Below, piece by piece: positions 34,709-47,183 of a stretch of DNA of 64,000 nucleotides. The stretch's first letter is position 1. Every line of letters begins with the position of its first letter. The position numbers and the translations under genes are program-made. The stretch is from Sulfuricurvum sp. Lineage in GTDB: Bacteria; Campylobacterota; Campylobacteria; Campylobacterales; Sulfurimonadaceae. Below the pieces are notes generated by a model. The model saw only the letters and a list, made by a program, of their open reading frames with translations. It ran no database searches and was not told where the DNA came from. Location: positions 37,299 through 101,298 of the forward strand of contig JAUYAU010000012.1 in the NCBI GenBank assembly GCA_030693335.1, written 5' to 3'.

Positions 34709-36169
34709 TTACCTTTTGGTTAATACTAAAGCTAGCGCTTTTGCAATACGTTCATAGGTTTCTTTGAGCGGTTCTATTTGTTCATTGAGGATATTTTTAG
34801 CTTCTATTTCATGTTTTAATTTTTTCTTTTGTCTACTCAATTCTATTATTGTATTGGCAATACGGTTTTTAATAAGATAAAGCTCATTTTCTTCGGTTCT
34901 TTTTATGGATAAAAGATCCTCATGACGTTTTGTTTGTGCAGGGTCACTTCCTTTATTGTTTTGAAAATTCACCAGTTCACTGTCTGCAATTTTTTTGATG
35001 ATTTTGTCAATCTTTGCTTCTTGAATTTCTTGACTATGCGTTTCAAATTTCAAATTTTCTTCTGATTGTTTGAGCTGTCCTTTAGCTGTAGATAAAATAT
35101 TGTTTTGTGAAACGGTTCGTAATTTTGCTTGTTTATACTGCATTAAAATAGACAAAATAGTAACATAGTTCCATGTTTGCTGTTTTTCATCAACAATGGC
35201 ATGTTTTTTTGTCTTTTTACCACTGCTGTCAATGAGGGTGTCATCAGAAAATGTTTTGATAAAAACTTCTGCATTTTTGTCTCTCTTTTCAATAAAAAGT
35301 AAAAGGTTTTTTGCAGTACAAAGGAGAATTTTATCAAAATATATCCGTAAAATATATCCGGTAAAACCTTCGATTTTATGACGATCATTTGGGCTCATAA
35401 CGTCTATAAGAAGTATTTCTATCATCCCACGAAAGACGGGAATAAACGTTTTTGCGAACGTTGCATTATCAATGATGGAAAAATTTAGTTTCTCTTCAAG
35501 AACTTCACTTAAGATAGACTCAATATCTTTCCATATGCCATTAGGAAAATACAGCTTGTACATAGCAGCTAACTCTTCTTGTGATTCTCCTGCATAACGT
35601 TTATCTTCTCCCTCGAGTACTTTTTTGGGCGGTGTATAGTATCGAATCCATATCCGTCCGCGCAAAAAGAAAGTGATATCCCGTTCACCGAGATTAAAAA
35701 TTGGCTGAATTTGCAAACGAAGCATTTTACGTGCTTTTTCCATGCTTTCATTTTTATCAATAAATCCTTTAAGCAATAAATCTCTTGTCTTTTCAGGTAT
35801 TGACAACAGATAAGGCAGTGTTCTATAGGCATCTTTTTGTTGAGAAATATCGATGAGGAGCTTGGAGTGTTTGTAAAGCATACGATCCAATAGTTCAGAA
35901 CTCGTATCGTCGGTAAAATGCTTGGTGATAGTGCAATTATGGAGAGAAATTTCTACCGATACCGCCTGAAACGACAAATTAAAATACTCAACTATCCCGT
36001 CAATCAACGTCCCTTTTTTCAGTTCAAAAAGCTTTTCATCCTTTGCAATTTTTAATTTATCAAGCAAAGAGTTGTAATGACTGGCAGAAAAATCCAATGC
36101 ATAAAGATTGGAGGGCAAAAAAGTATTTAAGAGATCAACAATCTCAATGACGGCTTTTGGCTTAGACAT
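34709..36169 (-). CDS. Hypothetical protein, 486 residues, coiled-coil C-terminus
   Basis: A large cytoplasmic-looking protein without signal peptide or membrane segment. Residues 1-340 are mixed helical; from about 360 on the sequence is Lys/Glu-rich with heptad repeats (for example IIKKIADSELVNFQN and NRIANTIIELSRQKKKLKHE). I recognise no domain. Its start overlaps the pdxA stop by 8 nt, so it is probably the last gene of a tgt-pdxJ-pdxA operon. Function cannot be suggested. Confidence 0.65.
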   Translation of the reverse strand: MSKPKAVIEIVDLLNTFLPSNLYALDFSASHYNSLLDKLKIAKDEKLFELKKGTLIDGIVEYFNLSFQAVSVEISLHNCTITKHFTDDTSSELLDRMLYKHSKLLIDISQQKDAYRTLPYLLSIPEKTRDLLLKGFIDKNESMEKARKMLRLQIQPIFNLGERDITFFLRGRIWIRYYTPPKKVLEGEDKRYAGESQEELAAMYKLYFPNGIWKDIESILSEVLEEKLNFSIIDNATFAKTFIPVFRGMIEILLIDVMSPNDRHKIEGFTGYILRIYFDKILLCTAKNLLLFIEKRDKNAEVFIKTFSDDTLIDSSGKKTKKHAIVDEKQQTWNYVTILSILMQYKQAKLRTVSQNNILSTAKGQLKQSEENLKFETHSQEIQEAKIDKIIKKIADSELVNFQNNKGSDPAQTKRHEDLLSIKRTEENELYLIKNRIANTIIELSRQKKKLKHEIEAKNILNEQIEPLKETYERIAKALALVLTKR

Positions 36170-37081
36170 GGTTATTCTTGATAAGTGAAATGGCTGCTTT
36201 TATAGCATTAATATAACTTAATATCAATACTTTGTTTTGGTAAGCTATATCAAAAGCGGTCCCATGATCCACAGAGGTACGGATGATGGGAAGTCCCAGA
36301 GAAACATTGATACCCTCATCAAAATACAGCGCTTTGAGGGGAGCCAATCCCTGATCATGATACATGGCGATATAATGCCCAAATTGCTCGCGTACTCGAG
36401 GGGTAAAGGCAACATCGGGAACAAGCGGCCCGACAAAGATATTCTCCCCAAGCTGTGTGTTAACTGCCGTGATGGCTTTTTTGATCTCAGTCTCTTCGTC
36501 ACCCAGGACCCCATTGTCTCCGGCATGCGGATTGAGTCCTAAAACGGCGATATTTTTGACCCTCATACTTTGGTAGAAACGGAGCATAAAATCACTCAAC
36601 TCTTTGGCATTCATATGGTTCATCACTTCCTTCAGCGGTATATGTTCTGTAAAGAGCGCCACGTACATTTTTTCGCACCCCAGCATCATGATCGCTTCTT
36701 GATTGAAGATATCTCTCAACGCGTCCGTATGCCCTTTGTAATCAATTCCCGCCATCATCCACGCCTCTTTGTGGATCGGAAGGGTCACAATAGCATCTAC
36801 CGCTTTACTGCGTGCTAAATCAATCGCACATGCAAAAGAATCAAAGCTGTATTTCCCGCTGGATGCACATACTTCACCTGCAGCAATCGTGAATTCACCC
36901 GCTACTGGTATCATTTTAAAGTCATCAGGAATCTTGGTTTTCAGTAAGGCGGCTGCTTGTTGTGCCATCGTATCATTAATACAATAAACAGGCTCACACA
37001 GCATTTTAATCTGCTCATGGGCTTTGAGGATGATTTCAAATCCTATTCCGTTTAGATCGCCGATGCTGACGGCGATCTTTT

Positions 37082-37094
<13 letters not shown>
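36162..37094 (-). CDS. pdxA: 4-hydroxythreonine-4-phosphate dehydrogenase
   Basis: A 310-residue enzyme of pyridoxal phosphate synthesis. The start AVSIGDLNGIGFEIILKA, the metal-binding GHTD (about 137) and YHDQGLAPLKAL with the later DHGTAFD are family signatures. Length normal. Its start overlaps the end of pdxJ by 13 nt; both act in the same pathway. Confidence 0.95.
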
Positions 37095-39059
<1,965 letters not shown>

Positions 39060-39155
39060 CTATTTAGTGGATTATCACTCGACATTCAGATTCTATTTTA
39101 AGGTAACGCATATTAGACTTGTATAAAATATAATAATATATTGAGGTTTATTTTG

Positions 39156-41735
39156 GTGCATGTTCAAAGATCCATAAAAGATAAAGCTTTGTTGTTAGTC
39201 TCAGCTGCAATGATTCTATTTGTTATAAGTGCAGGAGGACTGTTTATTTATAGTGAATACCATGCATTGTCTGATTTGCACAAAAATGATACTGAATACT
39301 CACGTTTTGCATATAATCAAATTTTTGAGCGCCAACGTTTAAATGATATTGCGATATTAAATGATTTCATCGATACTCCTGGATTTACTGAAGCCTTTGT
39401 AAGACGTGACCGTGTTGCTATTATAAATTTATGGAACAGTCGATGGGAATCCATCAAAGGTGAGAATATAATCATTCTGCAACTGCACGAATCAAACGGA
39501 AATTCTTTGGTACGTATGCATGAACAAAACCATTACGGTGATATGATTGCTAAAAAACGCCCGATGATTGCAGCGGTTCACAAATCCCATATCGGAAATT
39601 CCGGATTTGAAATAGGGATATACGGTTTGGCATATCGCGTTGCTGTTCCTATTATTATCAATGGAAAATATGAAGGTGCTTTAGAAATAGGGTCTCAACC
39701 TAAACGCCTCACTTCCGAGCTTCATGAGTTGATTGACAGATCCGGTTTTGTCCTATTGCCATTTCACCCGCTCTTGAAAAAAGGGCTCTACAAAAGAAGT
39801 TTGTTTAATCATTGGTTTGAAGCAGATGTAGGATTATCATCAAATATGTATGATGAACTAAAAAACTCAAAATTCACTGCTGATAATACGCTAAAAATTC
39901 CTAATAATTTTTACCGATACAATACGATTATCGTACCCTTGAAAAATTATCAGGATAAAGAAGTGGCAAAAGGGATATTCATTCGCGATAATACAGCCAA
40001 GGTATACTCGGTATTTATCAAAGTATTTTTTTACGGTGTTATCGCATTGCTGTTGGCATTATCCCTTCTGTATTTTCTTAGACGTTGGCTGGGAATTCTC
40101 ATTGACCAGCTGGAAAAAAGCAATATTGATCTTACCAATACGCTTCAGCAGCTCGATCGATATAAAAATGTATTGGATCATCATAATATTGTCACAAAAA
40201 GTGATTTGAACGGGATCATTACCTATGCTAATGACAAGTTTTGTGAAGTCAGCGGGTATAGTCGTTATGAATTGATTGGACAGCCTCATTCGATCATACG
40301 TCATCCTGATGTTGATAAAAATATTTACACAGAGATGTGGCAATTATTAAGGCAAAAAAAGATCTGGAAAGGAATACTGAAGAATCAGCATAAGGATGGT
40401 TCTGCATACTATCTTGACACCTATATCGCACCTATGTTTGATGAATTTGGAAATATTATTGAGTACATTGCTGTACGGCACGATATTACAGAGCTGATTG
40501 AAAAAAGAGAAAATCTTGAACACATTGCCAAGACAGATGCTTTGACGGGATTGGGAAACCGTTTTGCACTGGTGAATGCATTGACATCTATCAAATCTCC
40601 GGCATTAGCCTTGATTGATGTGGACCATTTTAGTGAAATCAATGATTTCTATGGGCAGCGTATCGGTGATGAAGTTATTATAGAGCTTAGTAATATGCTA
40701 AAATCTATCACTGCTTCTAAAATAAATCTTTATCGATTGGGTTCAGATGTATTTGCTTTGCTGTGTGATCATATTAATAGAGAAGCATTTTTGAGTGTTT
40801 TACATGAAATTTCTGCCCAGATTCGTTTAAAACCACTGTTGATTAATGAAAAATTGATTCCCCTTGAGACTACTATCGGAATTTCATTTGAACATGCAGA
40901 TAAAATTATTGCTACAGCAGATATGGCATTGACAATCGGTAAAAAACGAAAACACCCGTTTATGGTCTATGCTGATGAGTTCTCTTTGGAAAAAGAATAT
41001 GAAAACAATATCCATTGGGCACTTAAAATTAAAAAAGCGATTGAGGATGACAGAATTATTATGCATTATCAACCCATTGCCAATAATAAGACGGGCGTGG
41101 TTGAAAAATATGAAGCATTGGTCCGTCTCATTGATGAAGATGAAACGATAATCTCACCCTATAAATTTTTAGATATTGCAAAAAAATCAAAACAGTATCA
41201 TTTGATTACAAAAAAAGTTATAGAAAAATCATTTAAAAAGTTTGAGTTTGAGGATGTCTCTTTTTCTATCAATCTAACGATTGAAGATATTCTATCCTTA
41301 GATTGCAATAACTATTTCTTCAGTATGCTTGATACTTGTAATGTCAAAGGACGTGTCGTAATAGAACTGGTAGAATCAGAAGGGATAGAAAATTTCGAAG
41401 AAGTGACCAGTTTTATAAACAAAGCAAAAAAATATGGCTGTAAAGTCGCTATCGATGATTTTGGAACAGGCTATTCCAATTTTGAATATTTGCTTCGTTT
41501 AAAACCCGATTTTATTAAAATTGACGGTTCCATTATTAAACAAATTCATAAAGATTCATTGGAAGTGGTTAAAACCATTGTTGATTTTGCTAAACGTACC
41601 GGTATTAAAACAATTGCTGAATTTGTTTGCGATGAAGATATACACAATATGGTTAAGTCCCTTGATATTGATTATTCTCAGGGCTATTACATTGGAGAAC
41701 CTAAAGCTCAGTTGCTTGAGAGCGATAAAGGTTGA
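39156..41735 (+). CDS. Membrane sensor with PAS, degenerate GGDEF and EAL domains
   Basis: About 859 residues. A membrane segment near 15-35, a periplasmic Cache-like sensor region to about 285, a second membrane segment (VFFYGVIALLLALSLLYFL), a PAS domain (ITYANDKFCEVSGYSRYELIG), then GGDEF and EAL. The GGDEF site reads G-S-D-V-F, so cyclase activity is unlikely. The EAL half keeps YEALVRL, IDDFGTGYSNFEYL and FIKIDGS, so c-di-GMP phosphodiesterase activity is likely. I use GTG 39156 with GAGG nine bases upstream; TTG at 39141 would add five residues. Confidence 0.88.
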   Translation: MHVQRSIKDKALLLVSAAMILFVISAGGLFIYSEYHALSDLHKNDTEYSRFAYNQIFERQRLNDIAILNDFIDTPGFTEAFVRRDRVAIINLWNSRWESIKGENIIILQLHESNGNSLVRMHEQNHYGDMIAKKRPMIAAVHKSHIGNSGFEIGIYGLAYRVAVPIIINGKYEGALEIGSQPKRLTSELHELIDRSGFVLLPFHPLLKKGLYKRSLFNHWFEADVGLSSNMYDELKNSKFTADNTLKIPNNFYRYNTIIVPLKNYQDKEVAKGIFIRDNTAKVYSVFIKVFFYGVIALLLALSLLYFLRRWLGILIDQLEKSNIDLTNTLQQLDRYKNVLDHHNIVTKSDLNGIITYANDKFCEVSGYSRYELIGQPHSIIRHPDVDKNIYTEMWQLLRQKKIWKGILKNQHKDGSAYYLDTYIAPMFDEFGNIIEYIAVRHDITELIEKRENLEHIAKTDALTGLGNRFALVNALTSIKSPALALIDVDHFSEINDFYGQRIGDEVIIELSNMLKSITASKINLYRLGSDVFALLCDHINREAFLSVLHEISAQIRLKPLLINEKLIPLETTIGISFEHADKIIATADMALTIGKKRKHPFMVYADEFSLEKEYENNIHWALKIKKAIEDDRIIMHYQPIANNKTGVVEKYEALVRLIDEDETIISPYKFLDIAKKSKQYHLITKKVIEKSFKKFEFEDVSFSINLTIEDILSLDCNNYFFSMLDTCNVKGRVVIELVESEGIENFEEVTSFINKAKKYGCKVAIDDFGTGYSNFEYLLRLKPDFIKIDGSIIKQIHKDSLEVVKTIVDFAKRTGIKTIAEFVCDEDIHNMVKSLDIDYSQGYYIGEPKAQLLESDKG

Positions 41736-41800
41736 CCGGTATTCAGAAAATTATGATTAGGCTAATATAGCGTTTAGGTTTAAAATCAATAAGGAAGTCG

Positions 41801-43603
41801 GTGGAAAAAAAATTTCAATTACTTAAAAGCGTCTTTGGCCACGCAGCGTTTAGAGCATTTCAAGAAGAGGCAGTTGATGCCATCGTTAGCGGTCGAGATG
41901 TGATGATGATTCTCCCTACCGGTGCGGGTAAATCTCTGTGTTATCAGCTTCCGTCATTGCTTATGGACGGCACTACCGTAGTTATATCACCGCTTTTAGC
42001 ATTAATGCATGATCAGATAACTGCATTAAGCGCTTTTGGAATCAATGCTGCGATGATCTCTTCGATGCAAACTGCGGATGAAATACGGGCAGTTGTTCAA
42101 CGCGCAAAAGAATCCTCCCTCAAATTTTTATATGTCGCACCCGAGAGGCTGAAAAGTGGCGAATTTATCCATTTTTTAAATACGATACCTATCAATTTTT
42201 TTGTTGTTGATGAAGCACATTGTGTGAGTGAATGGGGGCATGAGTTTAGAGAGGATTATCGCCAATTGTACCGCTTACGTGATTTGTTTCCTACCGTTCC
42301 AATAGCCGCTTTTACCGCTACTGCTACCCATTTTGTGGAACAAGACATACTGGCACAGCTTCGTCTTGTTAACCCGATTTTAATACGGGCCAAGGTACGT
42401 CGTGATAATCTCCATATCAGTGCAGCCCATAGAAATGGCAACGGCAGAGAGCAATTGCTCGAGTTTCTCTCAAATTATGAAAACGAATGCGGTATTGTGT
42501 ACACATTCACACGCAAAGAGGCACAAAGTATTGCTGAGTTTCTATCCGCTAAAAAAATTCCTGCACAAGCCTATCATGCAGGACTACCTACAGAGCAAAA
42601 GAATGAAACCTATCGTGCTTTTTTAAATGATGAAATTAGAGTAGTTGTGGCTACGGTTGCCTTTGGTATGGGTATCGATAAAAGTAATATTCGTTTTGTT
42701 GTCCATACAACCCTTCCTAAAACCATCGAAAATTATTATCAAGAAATCGGACGTGCTGGGCGTGATGGGTTGGATGCTGCAACCTTGCTTCTTTTTTCCG
42801 CATCTGATTATTCTGATAGAAAACGGATGATTGATACACAAAGTGATTCTCCCTATAAAAAACTGGCATTAGATAAACTCGAAACAACCTCCAGATTCGC
42901 CTCCTCAGAAATATGTCGCCATCTCCTCATAGCAGAATATTTTGACGATCGCTCCCAGCCTTGTACAACACAATGTGACAACTGTACGCAAGAAGATAAA
43001 AAAAGTATTGATATCACCCAAGATGCACTTAAGCTCTTATCCTCTGTGTATCGTACTGGACAAAAATTCGGTTTGCACTATGTAGTGGATGTTTTACTGG
43101 GAAGTGTAAATGAAAAAATAGAGCATAATGGTCATCAATTACTCAGTGTATACGCCATAGGAAAAGATAAAGGCCGTCATTACTGGTTAACCTTAGGAGA
43201 CAGACTACTGGAGTTAAAAGCACTGAAGCAGGGTGATTTTCGAGTTTTAATGTTGGATGAATATGGTATGGAGGTTATTAAAAAATCACTTAATATTACG
43301 ATACGTGAAGAACGGTTAGTGGAACAAAAACGATATACCAAAACGGCGATCTCAAATTACGGATCAGATGACTATCATCCTATATTTGAACAATTAAGAG
43401 GATTGCGTTCTTCCATTGCAAAAGCAAACGGGGTTCCGCCCTATGTGGTTTTCAGTGACAAAACACTACAGGAAATGGCCCAAAAACTTCCTCGAAACAA
43501 AAGTGAAATGTTACAAGTAGGCGGAATAGGGGATGTAAAATTTGAAAGGTACGGGAAAGAGTTCTTGGCGCTGTGCGGATCTATAAAAGAGCTGGCACTA
43601 TAA
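41801..43603 (+). CDS. recQ: ATP-dependent DNA helicase RecQ
   Basis: A 600-residue 3'-5' helicase. Walker A LPTGAGKSLCYQ (residues 46-57), DEAH box VVDEAHCVSEWGHEF, motif VI QEIGRAGRDG, four zinc cysteines in the RecQ-Ct region and an HRDC domain at the end. GTG start with AAGGAAG upstream. The stop overlaps a small convergent gene by 6 nt. Confidence 0.95.
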   Translation: MEKKFQLLKSVFGHAAFRAFQEEAVDAIVSGRDVMMILPTGAGKSLCYQLPSLLMDGTTVVISPLLALMHDQITALSAFGINAAMISSMQTADEIRAVVQRAKESSLKFLYVAPERLKSGEFIHFLNTIPINFFVVDEAHCVSEWGHEFREDYRQLYRLRDLFPTVPIAAFTATATHFVEQDILAQLRLVNPILIRAKVRRDNLHISAAHRNGNGREQLLEFLSNYENECGIVYTFTRKEAQSIAEFLSAKKIPAQAYHAGLPTEQKNETYRAFLNDEIRVVVATVAFGMGIDKSNIRFVVHTTLPKTIENYYQEIGRAGRDGLDAATLLLFSASDYSDRKRMIDTQSDSPYKKLALDKLETTSRFASSEICRHLLIAEYFDDRSQPCTTQCDNCTQEDKKSIDITQDALKLLSSVYRTGQKFGLHYVVDVLLGSVNEKIEHNGHQLLSVYAIGKDKGRHYWLTLGDRLLELKALKQGDFRVLMLDEYGMEVIKKSLNITIREERLVEQKRYTKTAISNYGSDDYHPIFEQLRGLRSSIAKANGVPPYVVFSDKTLQEMAQKLPRNKSEMLQVGGIGDVKFERYGKEFLALCGSIKELAL

Positions 43604-43813
43604 TAACTTTTCCCACGCGCATTTTAATTTTTTTGTGTAGTATGCCAATGCTTCTTCTCGTTGCATACGTTTTGGCTTGTCTTTGATATGAAGCGTGGAT
43701 ACAAATTGACCATGTATCATACGTATGGATAGGAACTCATCATGCAGGCATTCACCCAATGTTCTTCCGTTTGGAGTTTCGATTGTAATGAGGTCATCTT
43801 TTTTAATTTTCAT
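43598..43813 (-). CDS. Small hypothetical protein, 71 residues
   Basis: A basic protein with a short beta-rich N-terminus (DLITIETPNGRTLGECLHDEFLSIRM) resembling a small SH3/Hfq-like barrel in length, followed by a Lys-rich helix. No family recognised. Convergent with recQ, overlapping it by 6 nt. The ribosome site is weak; still, the composition looks like a real protein. Confidence 0.5.
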   Translation of the reverse strand: MKIKKDDLITIETPNGRTLGECLHDEFLSIRMIHGQFVSTLHIKDKPKRMQREEALAYYTKKLKCAWEKLL

Positions 43814-44078
43814 GCGTTGCCGTAATAACCTTTTCTATCGGAGTTAAACTTAATTATTTATATAGAATAATACTCTATTTTTTACCATATAGTTAAAATT
43901 GATAGATATATTGGCTAAATTTTAGTCTATTTAGGGTAAATATACAAAATTTCCTTCCATGCTAGACAATCATCATCATTTTGCTAAGCTATTTTTGGTT
44001 AAACTTAGACAAATAGCATGTTAAATTTATTTGATACAGTACAATGCTATCGCGGTCTTATTTCAATAAAGGGTAATA

Positions 44079-44870
44079 ATGGAAAAACTATTAGGTCTTA
44101 TTGGTAGCCCTTTTTTAGCTATTATTGAAGTCATTGAACGTTTTGGTATTTTTATTTTATTCCAAGTGAGACTTGTTCCACTGTATACACATGTCATGAG
44201 ACGTCCCAAGATACTTTTAACCCAAATTGACGTCATCGGTCTTGGATGTGTAGGAGTAGTGACGTTAACCGCACTTTTTACAGGAATGGTTGAAGCAATC
44301 CAACTTTACAGCGGATTTCATCAATTTGGGATTGAAACTTTTATCGGGTACACTATTTTCCTCACGATTACTAAAGAACTGGGACCCGTTTTTGCTTCAT
44401 TGATGCTTATATCCCGTTCTATCAGTGCAATGGCGGCAGAATTAGGGACAATGCGTGTTTCGGAGCAAATCGATGCGATTGATATCTTGGGAGTCAATTC
44501 AAAGGAATATTTGATCACTCCACGTATCATAGCCACTGTTATCTCACTGCCTTTACTTGTAATTTGGTTTGATTTTATCGCGGTTAGCTCTGCATATGTT
44601 GTCTCCACTAATGTTCTTGGAATTAATCCGATCGCTTATCAAGAGACACTGATGCGTTTGGGTGAATTTGATGACATTATGACAGGGATCATTAAAGCTG
44701 CAGTGTTTGGGTTTATCGTAAGTTCCATCGGCAGTTACATCGGCTATCACACCAGTGGCGGAGCACGTGGAGTAGGGGAATCAACAATTAATGCCGTTGT
44801 TTACTCGGCTGTGGCAATTTTTATCACCAACTACTTTTTATCGTCGCTCTTTTTGTACTTGGATTGGTAA
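44079..44870 (+). CDS. mlaE: MlaE-type ABC transporter permease
   Basis: A 263-residue inner-membrane permease of the MlaE family that works in phospholipid/hydrophobic compound traffic between membranes. Typical stretches are TALFTGMVEAIQLYSGF, TKELGPVFASLMLISRSISAMAAELGTMRV and GINPIAYQETL. The mlaF and mlaD partners are not next to it: radA follows in the opposite direction. TACAAT at 44039-44044 and AAAGGG give promoter and ribosome site. Confidence 0.92.
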   Translation: MEKLLGLIGSPFLAIIEVIERFGIFILFQVRLVPLYTHVMRRPKILLTQIDVIGLGCVGVVTLTALFTGMVEAIQLYSGFHQFGIETFIGYTIFLTITKELGPVFASLMLISRSISAMAAELGTMRVSEQIDAIDILGVNSKEYLITPRIIATVISLPLLVIWFDFIAVSSAYVVSTNVLGINPIAYQETLMRLGEFDDIMTGIIKAAVFGFIVSSIGSYIGYHTSGGARGVGESTINAVVYSAVAIFITNYFLSSLFLYLDW

Positions 44871-44873
44871 ACG

Positions 44874-46226
44874 TTAAAACCATTCCAATAACTTGCTTAC
44901 TTCATCGATTTCATAGCATTTCATAGTTGTTTTTTCGAGCGGTTTTTTTGGAATAAGTGCTTTGGTAATGTTTTGAGAGTGTGCTTCTTTTAGACGGACA
45001 TCGATACTGTATACTTCTCGTATATCCCCCGTAAGTGAAACCTCACCGATAAAGACGGTCTCTTTTGAAATAGCACGGTTGCGAAAACTGCTGATGATTG
45101 CTGCTAAGATTGCCAAATCTGCAGAGGTTTCCATAATCTTTATCCCACCGGTGATGTTGACAAAAACATCATAGCTGTTCAGCGGTATCTCAAGCTTGCG
45201 TTCCAGCAGGGCCAGCAGCATATTGAGGCGGTTGTTGTCAAATCCCGTCGCTTGACGCTTTGGATTTGGGGCATGGGTGTCACTGACCAGTGCTTGTACT
45301 TCCAGTACGATAGGACGAGAACCTTCCATAATCACGGTGAGTGCCGAACCGCTTTGGGATTTACTGCGGTTAAAAAAACGCGACGAGATGTCTTTAGCTG
45401 ACACTAACCCCTCTGAACGCATTTCAAAAACACCGATTTCACTCGTAGGACCAAAACGGTTTTTAAATCCGCGTAAAATACGCAGCTCATGACCGCTATC
45501 CCCCTCAAAATACAAAACAACATCCACCATGTGCTCCAATACCCTAGGCCCTGCAATCGAACCCTCTTTGGTGATGTGGCCGATGATGAATATCGCAATT
45601 TGTCGTTCTTTAGCAATGCGCATCAAATCGAAGGTTATTTGACGTACCTGTGTCACGGAACCAGGTGCCGAACCGATGGTTTCAGAGTACATTGTTTGGA
45701 TAGAGTCGATGATGATACACTCGTACGAACGTTCATGCAACTCTGTGAGGACTTTTTCGAGGCTTATTTCAGCGAGCAAATAAAGGTTGTCGACATTAGC
45801 ATTGAGCCGATTAGCACGCAGTTTAATCTGTCCCGCGCTCTCTTCACCCGAAACATACAAAACATTTCGGTTTTGGCGGGCAAGATTAGAACCGATTTTG
45901 AGTAATAAGGTCGATTTCCCAACCCCAGGACTACCGCCGATCAGCACTAAAGAGCCAGGAACAACACCGCCGCCCAGAACCATATCCAACTCCGGATCAT
46001 CACTGGTGTAACGCTGGACGTTCTCTTCTTCGATTTTGGTAATCTCTTGCGCTTTCGCACCATCCAATGGCGAAGATGAAGCAACGAGTTTCACAATATC
46101 CTGCTGTTGTTCGTTAAGCTCGATCATACAGTCCCAGCCGCCGCAGTTGGTACATTTTCCCATCCATTTAGGCGTTGTAAATCCGCAATGCTGACACTCA
46201 AAAAGAGTTGTTTTTTTCTTGGCCAT
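44874..46226 (-). CDS. radA: DNA repair protein RadA
   Basis: A 450-residue RecA-like protein with a C4 zinc finger (CQHCGFTTPKWMGKCTNC), Walker A GGSPGVGKSTLL, the RadA-specific KNRFG motif and a C-terminal Lon-like domain. It drives branch migration in recombination. Convergent with mlaE with 3 nt between stops. Confidence 0.96.
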   Translation of the reverse strand: MAKKKTTLFECQHCGFTTPKWMGKCTNCGGWDCMIELNEQQQDIVKLVASSSPLDGAKAQEITKIEEENVQRYTSDDPELDMVLGGGVVPGSLVLIGGSPGVGKSTLLLKIGSNLARQNRNVLYVSGEESAGQIKLRANRLNANVDNLYLLAEISLEKVLTELHERSYECIIIDSIQTMYSETIGSAPGSVTQVRQITFDLMRIAKERQIAIFIIGHITKEGSIAGPRVLEHMVDVVLYFEGDSGHELRILRGFKNRFGPTSEIGVFEMRSEGLVSAKDISSRFFNRSKSQSGSALTVIMEGSRPIVLEVQALVSDTHAPNPKRQATGFDNNRLNMLLALLERKLEIPLNSYDVFVNITGGIKIMETSADLAILAAIISSFRNRAISKETVFIGEVSLTGDIREVYSIDVRLKEAHSQNITKALIPKKPLEKTTMKCYEIDEVSKLLEWF

Positions 46227-46323
46227 TATGTATTTTCATTTCATAAACATATTTGGGATATTGTATCTTGTGATTCCAAATAGAGATGTAAAGTATTACA
46301 TATTGACAGATAAAAGGCCGTAA

Positions 46324-47103
46324 TTATGATAGATCTCTTGCTCTTTTGTGCATATACATCTCTTTGTCGGCAGTATCAATAGTTTCACTAAGTAAATCCC
46401 CTTGTTTAAATGAGGTTATGCCAAACGCAAAACTAATTTTAAAATTTTGTTCATTGGCTTTAAATAGAGTTTTATCGCATTTTTCGATCATAGCCTCAAA
46501 TCTTTCTCTGATATTCGAAGGTGATTCGGATGCATTAAAAATGGCTAAAAATTCATCTCCGCCGTATCGAACAACATGACCCTCAATCTCTTTGAGTTTG
46601 TGTGCAATATGGGTTAATACTTTATCTCCAATATTATGCCCAAATGTGTCATTGATGTATTTGAATTTGTTCATATCAATTAAAACTAGAACCCCTTCTT
46701 TGCGAATAGTGAATTTGTCGTTATCTAAGTAAACATCTTCAAACCATTTTCGGTTATAGCTTTTGGTTAATGAATCTTCATAAACAATTTTACGAAGTTC
46801 ATCAATTTCGTTGCGCAAGGCAATGGTTTCAATCAAGACGGCTTGTAAGGTCGTTTTGTCTTCGCTTTCAATGGCTTCAATAGCTCTTTGAGTACATGAA
46901 GACAAAGAAATTACATGATGCACAATTTTTTCATTTAACATATCTGAATCAAGCAACTCATCGGGATGAAGTTCCACGTTTTGTAATCGAGCTTCTTGGG
47001 CGTATATTTTGGCATAATAAGAGGGAAAGACAATATCATGTACTTTTATTTTCTCTTTTACTATTTTGGTGATGCTGATGTGGTGATTTGGTGTTTTTTT
47101 CAA
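46324..47103 (-). CDS. Diguanylate cyclase (GGDEF)
   Basis: A 259-residue soluble protein. Residues 1-100 are helical and unassigned; the GGDEF domain follows with VRYGGDEFLAIF intact and the DSLTKSYNRKWFED start. It should synthesise c-di-GMP. No inhibitory-site RxxD is seen just upstream of GGDEF (the position reads EGHV). The likely start is TTG at 47103 with GGAG upstream; a TTG five codons earlier is possible. Confidence 0.9.
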   Translation of the reverse strand: MKKTPNHHISITKIVKEKIKVHDIVFPSYYAKIYAQEARLQNVELHPDELLDSDMLNEKIVHHVISLSSCTQRAIEAIESEDKTTLQAVLIETIALRNEIDELRKIVYEDSLTKSYNRKWFEDVYLDNDKFTIRKEGVLVLIDMNKFKYINDTFGHNIGDKVLTHIAHKLKEIEGHVVRYGGDEFLAIFNASESPSNIRERFEAMIEKCDKTLFKANEQNFKISFAFGITSFKQGDLLSETIDTADKEMYMHKRARDLS

Positions 47104-47183
47104 AAATGTCTCCTGCAAATAGATAGTTTGGATATATCAATCAACTCTTAACTAAAATTGACTCTTTCATGTAAGCACTTTTC

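Noticed and set aside
39156..41735. Bifunctional diguanylate cyclase/phosphodiesterase
   Set aside because: The GGDEF signature is GSDVF, so only the EAL activity is credible.
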